The notes below the pieces were generated by a model, which saw nothing but the letters and a program-made list of their open reading frames with translations, had not been told where the DNA came from and ran no database searches. This document shows, one piece after another, positions 55,836-64,000 of a stretch of DNA of 64,000 nt. The position numbers were made by a program, and so were the translations under genes. Source of the DNA: Omphalotus guepiniiformis (lineage: Eukaryota > Basidiomycota > Agaricomycetes > Agaricales > Omphalotaceae). Position 1 is the stretch's first letter; each line of letters begins with the position of its first letter. The stretch covers positions 124,001 through 188,000 of the forward strand of contig JAQOOI010000049.1 in assembly GCA_028554645.1 (NCBI GenBank), in the 5' to 3' direction.

Positions 55836-58800
55836 ATGCCTTCCTCACTCGCAACACAACTCGCCCAATCATCCTCATTAAACAGCACGCTACTCCTCGA
55901 GCGCGGTCGAACGAGGAATAAACACCGTGATTCAGTACAGTCGTATCTGTTCTCTGGGAGGGAAGCTGTTGAACATGATCTTGATTCGATATATGCGTTG
56001 GGGAGGAACGGGTTTGAGGGGTTGATGGCTCTGGATGTATCTCCGGAGACGAACGCAGACACTGAAACAGAAATGGGGACGCAAGTACAATCGCGAACAC
56101 GAACGGAATGGACGAAGTTCGAGCATGCTTTGTTTTCTAGCCAAGCACGTAGAACAGACAGGACTTTACTCCCACCAGAAGAACATCAAGTGCTGAACGA
56201 TGCCATAGATGGATTCCTGCTAGTTCTTGGACCGCATTTGATGTCTCCTGCAGCGGGAAAAACGCTGGAATGGCTAGTCAGGCGATTCAGGATAAACGAA
56301 TTCAATACGAAAGCTGTCTTGGCTTTGTTCTTGCCGTATCATGAGAGCCCGCATTTTGTGAAGATGCTTTCGATTTTGAAGATCACTTCTACGGCTGCTG
56401 CCCCGTTCGCGTTTTTAAAACCCTACGCGGAGGCAACTAAACCCTTGCCTCGAATCAAGTTGGTTGAGGAAATGAAGAAGGATGCGGAGGTCGCGAGGTT
56501 CGTGATTAGGCTGTTGCCGGAAGCGAAAGTGGTGTACAGGACGTTGGTGGCGTTTTGGGCTGCGACGGTGTATGAGTTTATTGTTAGAGTGAAGGGGTTT
56601 GAGGAAGGGGTGATGGTTGTGCTGGTTGCTGGATTGTTGGAGCCTTTGGTCGGCGCATCGAGGGTGGTTAAAAAGGTGGATGGGTCAAAGAAGAAGAGGA
56701 AGGTAAAAGCAGGGAAGAGTGGATTTAGTGCAGAAGCTGGTATCGAGAGAGACACGGTACTATCTTCATATGTTCTCCTCGCGGCGCTCTCCCGCGCGGC
56801 TGAAAGGTCCATCCAGCCCCCTGCCATTAAAACGATCGTTAGTGCGATCGTGGCCGCGGGGAAGGAAGAGAACGAAAACGGGGTAACGGCGAGACAAGTG
56901 GTTAATACGTTGATGGCGGTTTGTGAGCCTCAGGATGAGTTGGGTGAGGAGGTGGAGGGTGGATGGTTTGATGACAGGACTGTGGAAGAGTTGTTGAGTA
57001 TCCCGTGCGTTTTACATTTTTTTGATACGTTTATTGCTTTCACGGCTCACACTTATCTGCAGAGGCATAGCAGGCGAATTTCAAGATGCAATCACGCAAC
57101 GCTTCGTAGGAGTGCACAAAGTCGTTCATCCGATGCTACATTATTTAACAAAAAGGTATGGACTAATTATTTACCTCTTCACCCAATTGTTGTCTTACTG
57201 ACTCGTTAATTTCCCATAGACTAGACACACCTGAAGTAGAATCCTTCCTTGAATCACTCATCGTTGCGTCTACCCCTTCGAGCACTACCCCCCTGCGGAT
57301 AACATTCGCATTGCTTCCTCTCGTCAGCCTGTCCACTTTGGAAAGCAACAACAAAAGTATCAGCGAAGCCGCGACGCGTCTCCTCAAACAGCTCCATCAA
57401 CGGTTCCCGGGTGTCTTACGCGCGGCAACCACAGATGGAGTACCGTCGGATGTACTCGAGGACCTTATAATAGCCTTCGAGAGTGCTTCAATCAAGAAAA
57501 CAGGAAACGGAGCGGGAGGGGATAAGGTAAGAGAAGCGATACTTGCATCTACGAATGCCGATTCGGGCGTGAGGTGTAGAGGGGTTAAAAGTTTGATCAC
57601 TGTGCTTGCTACCAGCAATAACGACGCTATCACCTCGGTAGAAGAAGAAGTTGAAAAAGAAGATAGGAGGGCGATACGTTCGGCTCTCCTTGCAAGGATT
57701 CAAGATACTCAGGTACAGGTTTTGGAGGCGCTGTACGAGTCTGATCCGGAGGTGCTCGCGAGGACGATATGTGGTGAACTGGGTGAGAAGGAGAGGTATC
57801 TGGAGTTGCTTGAGAGTGCGTTGGTTCCTCTCTCCGGGAACACGAAGAAGAAAGAGAAAGAAAAGGAGAAGGAGAAGGACGGGGAAATAGGAGGTGTAGC
57901 GTCAGGAGGTAAAGGTGCCACCCGAGCGCTCGTCAGAGCGCATATTGGATTTCTCGTGAGGTTCGTCTTGCCTTTGGCGAGAGGAAAAGCTCAAGATTCT
58001 GTGGATGGAGGAGCGAGTCGTCGGTTCGTCGACGATGCGTTCCATCGTGTTGTGTATCCGTTCTTGTTGCATTCGAAGCCAAGGGGGAAAACGGCGGAGC
58101 TGGTTTGGGGTATCTTGCGGGAGGGTGAGAGTGGATTTGGGTGGATCAAGGGGTGTGCGGATGATGCAGGGAGACAGGAGGTTGGGGAGAATGAGGAGGA
58201 CGGGGAGGTAGAGAGGATGAGGAGGGTTAATGGGAGGATTGTGGAGGGGATAGCTGGTGGGTTTTGCTCCATATCTTTCTTTGAATCCGTGGTGACGCTC
58301 ACACCTCATTAGAAAACATCTTGTCGTCTCCCTCATTATCAACTGAGATAGACACCTTACTCCGACACCTAGAGCTTCAGGACCAAGATCAAGACCAGCC
58401 CACTTTAACGAACACGAACCCACACTCCCGCGTGCTTACGCTCCTCGTTATACGCGCGCTTTTTCGTCGGGTTGGTCCTTCCGACTCCCACAAGGTGATA
58501 CAGATGGAGCTAGCGCAAAAAGTCGTGGATATGGTATATCGGGATTTGGACCAGATGGGTTCCAATGTAAACGCTGAGAACGAGCAAGCTCTTGTCGAGG
58601 TAGGTTTTATAACCGCACATTGCGTTCATTGTGCTTATGGATTATGTTCTATCGACTAGATGATTTCGCCTGTGTCGATCGATCGGTCTGTTATCTTGAA
58701 GCCAAGTAGCAAGACGACGGAAGGGCTGCTTTGGGTTGCAGTGTTGTGTGATATTGCCGGTATGGAGAAAGGAAGTGAGGAAGAGAGGATCGTTGATTGG

Positions 58801-61800
58801 ATTGGACAAGAGGTTTGGAGCATTTAATTTCATGCCTCTCCTTGTCGTTCTAACTGGCGTTTCTGCTGTATAGTCATACAACAAATCAGCCACTCGTAGT
58901 TATGCATACGCGTACCCACATCTCTTGCGCTCTGTGTACGCACTCACACCCGCCTTCGCATCCACATTCGCTAACCCAGTCGGACAATCAATCAAAATGC
59001 TACTATTCCGCACACTTTTCAATAATCTCGGCAACGATGCACTCTTACTTCTTGCTGGGGTATGGCTGCGTCACCACCATCACTCGTCCCTCCAGAAGGA
59101 GAATGCTCACGGGGGGTTAGGTGCAATGGCACTTCTCCATGCCTCTGCGTTCCTAGAAGCTCATGTGTTGGCTTCTACTGACGGAACCGATGGAGCGGTG
59201 GATTTCCAGATTGTGCTCCCGGCGTTATTGGTTGCACTTGCTAGTAAGGATAGTGATGTCAAGAAGGGTGCGGGGAAGTGTATTGGTTTGATTGGGCGTA
59301 TCAGCGGGATGGGAGATGCGTTGGAGGGTAGGACGGCGACGAGAAGCAAGGTGAAGTTCGGGAGTGTGTATGCTTTTGATGCTGTTTACGGGTCGGGGTC
59401 GGGTGAGTGTTTTTGTGTGGACAAGCTTTATGCACAGTCTCATTCTGCTGATTGTTTTCTCCCTGTTCGTAGATAGAGTGACGTCTCAAGAATTGCAGTA
59501 TCTTTCCCCGGAAGATTTCACTGCTTATGTCGGGGCGCTATGGGAGTGCCAGGACAACTTTGCTTATGATACAGAGGGAGAATATGTCAGCGTGTTTCAT
59601 GGTGAACATCTGTGCCAAGTTGGGTATGTACTCGTTTGCGCCCCTTCTAAGCGAAGTTAAACAAATGTTGACTTCTGGTTGATTATTGGCGATAAAGACA
59701 CGGAGAAATATCAAGGGAATATCCTCTGTTTCCTGCTCTCACACATCAATGCTATTACGTTGTCCTCTGCTCAAGCGACATTACTGAAGATCATCTTGCC
59801 CGTAGCCAATGCCTCATTACGTTCACCCCAGTCCAGAAGCTCGTCTTCGCCATCCAAATTACAGAAATCTCGAGCGCAAGCACCCCTACTTCTCTTCCCT
59901 CTGCTTCACGTTTTTGCAGACAGGTCCGCAAAGAAGCTCGGAGAAGCTTTTGGAGAGTACGCAGGGGAGATTGCGGCATTGAGTGCAAGTGTGGTGTTTG
60001 GGTTCAATGATGGTGATGGAGGTGTGCTTGGACAGAGAGAAGACCTGTGGGAAGTCTTTTGCCAGCTAGTCAAGAGGGGACTAAGTTCATCCAAACGCGA
60101 CCACCTTTTCGCCCCACTACGTCTCGCTCTTTCATCTCTACTCCTCGAGAAGGGGCTATGGAGCGTGCTCAAGCGTGAAAGGAAGGTCGAACTTTCCAAG
60201 ACGATTCTGGACGCTGGCGTAAGAGTGGACGGAGCGGAAGAAATGTGCAAGACGCTACTAGGACAATTGTTTTGTGCTGGTACGGATACGAAGCAGCAGG
60301 TGCAAGTTATCACGCAGCTGTTGGAGTATCTTAGGGCGGAATTGGCGACGAGCGAGAATGTTGATACGTCAAGGGCGAGCAAGAGGGCCAAGCTGGACAA
60401 GTCACGGGAAGATGAGCAAGAGGTGGATTCCAGCCCGTTTGCTCGTATTGCACTACTTGCGGAAGTACTTGCATCGCTGGCTACTCGTACATCATCAAAA
60501 TCGACTAGTGATGGTGCCCTTCCGTCCTCATACGAACTCATAACTCGTTTGCTGGACATGCTTGGCAGAGTTATGCAATGGTCAGGTTCCAGTTCTACAG
60601 CCACTACAACGGGAGTGGTATCTGGGGGATTAATAGGCACGGGTGCAAGTGGGTCGGGCTATGATGTTGGAGAGTCTAATGTCACGTTCGTGCAGCAAAA
60701 TCTCATGGCTGCTGTGGAGGTTGCTGCAAGTGGTGTTAAGGAACCGCCCAACCTGGCACCAAACGCGATTCGGTTGGATGTTCTTGTAGATCTAATCCGT
60801 GGTAAGTTCACTTTGTTATATCCTGTTTCTGACGCGAGCTCATTGTTACGTGTCACAGTAACCTCCAATCCGCAGACGTTCCATCAAGCTCTTCTGCTCG
60901 TTGCTAATCTTGCTCGCTTGGCCCCCGAGTCTGCTCTACGCAATATCATGCCTGTGTTTACATTCATGGGATCGAATGTGTTCCACAGAGATGACACTTA
61001 TAGCTTTGCCGTCGTGCAAAAGGTATGTTTGGACGACTCTGGCAGAACTTCTTCTAATGGTCACCTACTTAGACTGTGGATAACATTGTCCCTGTGATGG
61101 TCGCATCCCTCAAACAAGCTCATGCTGCTGGCGGTTTGGAGATGTACATTGGAGCGAGAGAATTCCTCCACGTCTTCACTGATGCTGCCAACCATATCCC
61201 CAAGCACCGTCGAACGAAGTTCGTATGTTTGATTTATCTTCGTTTTTCATTCGTACTCAACCACGTTTTCTGTAGCTTCTTTGCTCACCTCGTCGATGTG
61301 CTGGGACCTAAAGAGTTCCTCGCGCCAATATGTCTGCTTCTTTTGGAGAAGTCTGCCAACAAAATCATCCGAGGGCAGGGCAAAGATAAGGATGGAATGA
61401 AGGACGACGGGCAAGGAGCGCTGGCACTACCGACAATGCTAGTGCATCATTATTCCTACGAACTGCAGGTTCTAGTGAGTGATTCGTGCACCTGTATGAT
61501 GAAGTTCTGTATTTACCAATTGAGTTGTTGTAGGTATTGGCAGAGATGCTGCGTGAAAGCGAACGTCTTGCGAACCGTGTGCTTCATCCTGACAACACAG
61601 ATCCCACTTTCTTGGATGACTCACTGTACGTTGTTCGGCCCTGCACTGTAACTTATCCAGATGGGTTGATCAATGTTGATAGATCTGAAGAACACTCCGC
61701 ATCGCCCACTTCTTCTCACAAGCGCTGTGCCCAAGCAATCATTGCCTTTGTCGGACATGCCGCGAAGGTTGCGCCCCCAGCTTCACGTACAGCTGCATCG

Positions 61801-63951
61801 GAAGGCGGAGGGTTGAGCAATGCACTAGCGTTGTTGATCACACTGTCAACAATGAAAAGTGGGGATACTGCCACTTCGAAAGTTGACGAAATCGTCAACA
61901 CCGCAAGAAATTCAATGAGGCGTGTTCTCAATGTTATAGCGGCACCAGATTTCATTGATGCAGTGTTGTCCATGATCTCATCAGAGGATACAATGGTACG
62001 CTTTCTGTCAAACTTACCCCGAACTCTACACTCCAACAGCATTGCTAATGAATCTGAATGATACAAGAAGGAACTCTTGACCTTCTTAGCATCCGGCTCC
62101 CGAATGTGTCTACCACCGTTCGTCGAGCTATCACACCCTCTGTTATCAAGATTCTGGAGTCCATAGGCAAGCTTCTATCCAAGCAGCCTCCGCGTTCACT
62201 TTTCATTGCTGCACTCAATTCCGTCAAGTCTATTGGAAATACACTGTGTGCCGGAGAGGAAAATTCAATAACGAATCTTGTTCCAACGATTGTCGGGGCA
62301 CTCCACAATCGCGATGTCGTAGCTGCAGCTAGTTCGGCTTTAGCGCCTTTGCCGTATGTATATGAGCTCTTCGCAGCGTCTAGATTTTGATCAACCCTTT
62401 CTAGTGGCAAATTGGGACCTCGGTTGATTCCCCACTTAAAAGATATTGTTTCGCAAGCCGTCGTCCTTCTTCGGGAAGGCCAAGAAGGTACGCCGAGTAC
62501 TTATGTGCAGGGACCAGACTTCAACCATTCCACAGACGTCATAGTCGAGATTGTCAATGTATTGTCTGGGTTACTCACATCTATCCCGACTTTCTGGAGC
62601 AAGACCGATGTCGCGAAAGTCATCAAGCTCTATCTCGATATTTCGGCTTCAGTAACAAGAGTACCAGACGAGGTCACTCAGCTTGTCAAGACAGTAGCTA
62701 AACGAGTTCCGGCGAAGGCGCTTCTACCTACGCTATGTGAAGTTTGGCGTCCTTTGGAACTTTCGCCCAATATGGTAATGACTTGAGCATCGTTTATCTG
62801 TTGTTACTGACATACTGTCAACCTAATAGGGGAGCCTTGTTGGATATTTCGACCTACTCAAACGAGCACTACGTAGCTCTGACCGGGTTTCAGTCAAAGA
62901 AAATCTGCGAACACTATTTAATATATTTCTTGGTGCATTTGGCATTGTGAAAGGAACAAACTCGGAAGATGTTTGTTGTCTTCTAAACGTACAGTTTCCA
63001 CGTCTGACATGAACATTGTACCAGGCTAGAAATCATTCAATCGCTGCCTTTGTCGAGTTGGTTGTCAAGCTGAACGAGCCGACCTTCCGGCCCTTGTTTA
63101 GGCGATTATATGACTGGGCCTTTGCCAGTGATAACGATGTGTAGTTTGTCCTCAAATGATGACGATGGTCAACTAACGTTACTTGTCAGATGTGGAAAAG
63201 AAGGTCATGCTGTGTGGTGTCTACATAGGGCTATTGAATTTCTTCAAGGCAAGGATGCGTTACCTATCCCTCATCCAAAACAATAGTAACAACTCTCGTT
63301 CACCTAGGCCCTAATGAATCCATATATGTCAATGCTGCTTACACCATTGATCGATACCCTTAAGGGCTTCACAACAGCGGAGTCAGACGACAAAGATCTC
63401 TTGCTGGCTGTACTGGAAACATTCAACAAATCTCTTTCATGTGATGACGGCAGTCAGTGTTTCTCTCTTCTCTATTTCCTGTTTTCTCAACTCCTTGACC
63501 AGGCTTCTGGCGAGACGAAAAGATTCGTCAATTACTTCCGTCGTTGCTCGCTCAAATACCAATCTGCGTCAAACTTAACACCACGGAGAGCAAATCTGTC
63601 CTGCGAGATTGTCTTACTGCAGTGGCAGAAATCGCTACGGACGATGGCATCCTGAAATCTATCAATTTGGATGTCCTCATGCACAGCCGTTCCGAAGATG
63701 CCAGAATCAGATTGTTTGCACTCAATTGCTCAGAAGTACTCTGGCGCGCACATGGTGGTAAACTCCTAGGTAAATATCCCAATAAATGCTAGTATGATAC
63801 ATAAGCTGAACATTCCGCGGTAGGATTCGTGGCCGAGACGGCAACATTCATCGCAGAATGCTGCGAGGACGAAAATGATATGGTGGCTAGAGAGTCCTTT
63901 AAATTGAAGGATGCAGTAGAAAGCGTAGCAGGAAGTATAAATGATATATGA
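55836..63951 (+). CDS. UTP10: U3 snoRNP/SSU processome protein Utp10 (HEATR1-like)
   Basis: A large multi-exon gene, around 2000 aa, complete in the window. The ATG at 55836 is the second of two close ATGs; it opens the conserved start [20 protein letters not shown] and then [20 protein letters not shown]. The body is all-helical HEAT-like repeats. The hallmark U3snoRNP10 block is assembled across an intron near 61020-61072: [20 protein letters not shown], then SFAVVQK and [15 protein letters not shown]. The C-terminal BP28-type part ([20 protein letters not shown]) ends with a short helix ([17 protein letters not shown]) at TGA 63949. It is a scaffold of the nucleolar small-subunit processome, needed for 18S rRNA maturation and linked to Pol I transcription. 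I saw no breaks, but not every intron was checked. Confidence 0.92.
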
Positions 63952-64000
63952 AATGAATAAGTAAAAAGCGAATGTAGATGATGTCATGGGGTATATCTCG

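Noticed and set aside
1..64000. tRNA, rRNA or CRISPR features
   Set aside because: No convincing tRNA B-box or rRNA segment was noticed by eye, and CRISPR arrays are not expected in a fungal nuclear genome.

Overview
This window looks like nuclear DNA from a mushroom-forming basidiomycete (Agaricomycetes-like). Genes are dense and mostly cut by short GT-AG introns of about 50-65 nt with CTGA(T/C)-type branch sites. The housekeeping proteins are eukaryotic: a complex I subunit, an Hda1-type histone deacetylase, Set2, the Pol I subunit A49 and Utp10. The accessory content is typical of mushrooms: small secreted proteins, a degenerate F-box/LRR gene, a 7-TM orphan family, a Tnp2/Plavaka-like DNA transposon and a tyrosine-recombinase retrotransposon.

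Layout. 0-16 kb: a secreted-protein gene (+), a basic nuclear protein of unknown function (-), a PDAP1/PP28-like protein (-) divergent from complex I NDUFA6 (+), an Hda1/Clr3-type deacetylase with an Arb2-like tail (+), an MFS anion transporter (+), a DUF1365 protein (-) and a paralogue of the first secreted protein (-). 16-23.8 kb: a 270-bp tandem duplication, an F-box pseudogene holding a coatomer-alpha-like WD40 scrap, a 7-TM protein (-), an orphan secreted protein (+) and an inverted-repeat MITE-like element. 23.8-31.7 kb: SET2 (-) divergent from RPA49 (+), a small DASH/Hsk3-like gene (+) and an intronless orphan (+).

32-55 kb is the most dynamic part. An isopenicillin-N-synthase-like 2OG-Fe(II) oxygenase (-) is followed by two tandem SRPBCC/START-like genes (+), two transposable elements, a small conserved protein (+) and two tandem class-V PLP aminotransferase-like genes (-). 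The DNA transposon (36661-42999) has 24-bp perfect terminal inverted repeats and a 6-bp target duplication. A paralogous empty site lies about 1.3 kb upstream because it inserted into one copy of a segmental duplication. The retroelement (43308-49391) is an almost textbook Ngaro/PAT-type element with split direct repeats A1-ORFs-B1-A2-B2. It has an in-frame stop between its gag-like and RT regions and an apparent spliceable intron inside RT. 55.8-64 kb is a complete multi-exon UTP10/HEATR1 gene.

Ribosome biogenesis (RPA49, UTP10) and chromatin (HDA1, SET2) genes are present but do not form a cluster. The oxygenase, SRPBCC pair and PLP-enzyme pair would lie close together without the two transposons and are the only plausible co-functional group; this is an inference.
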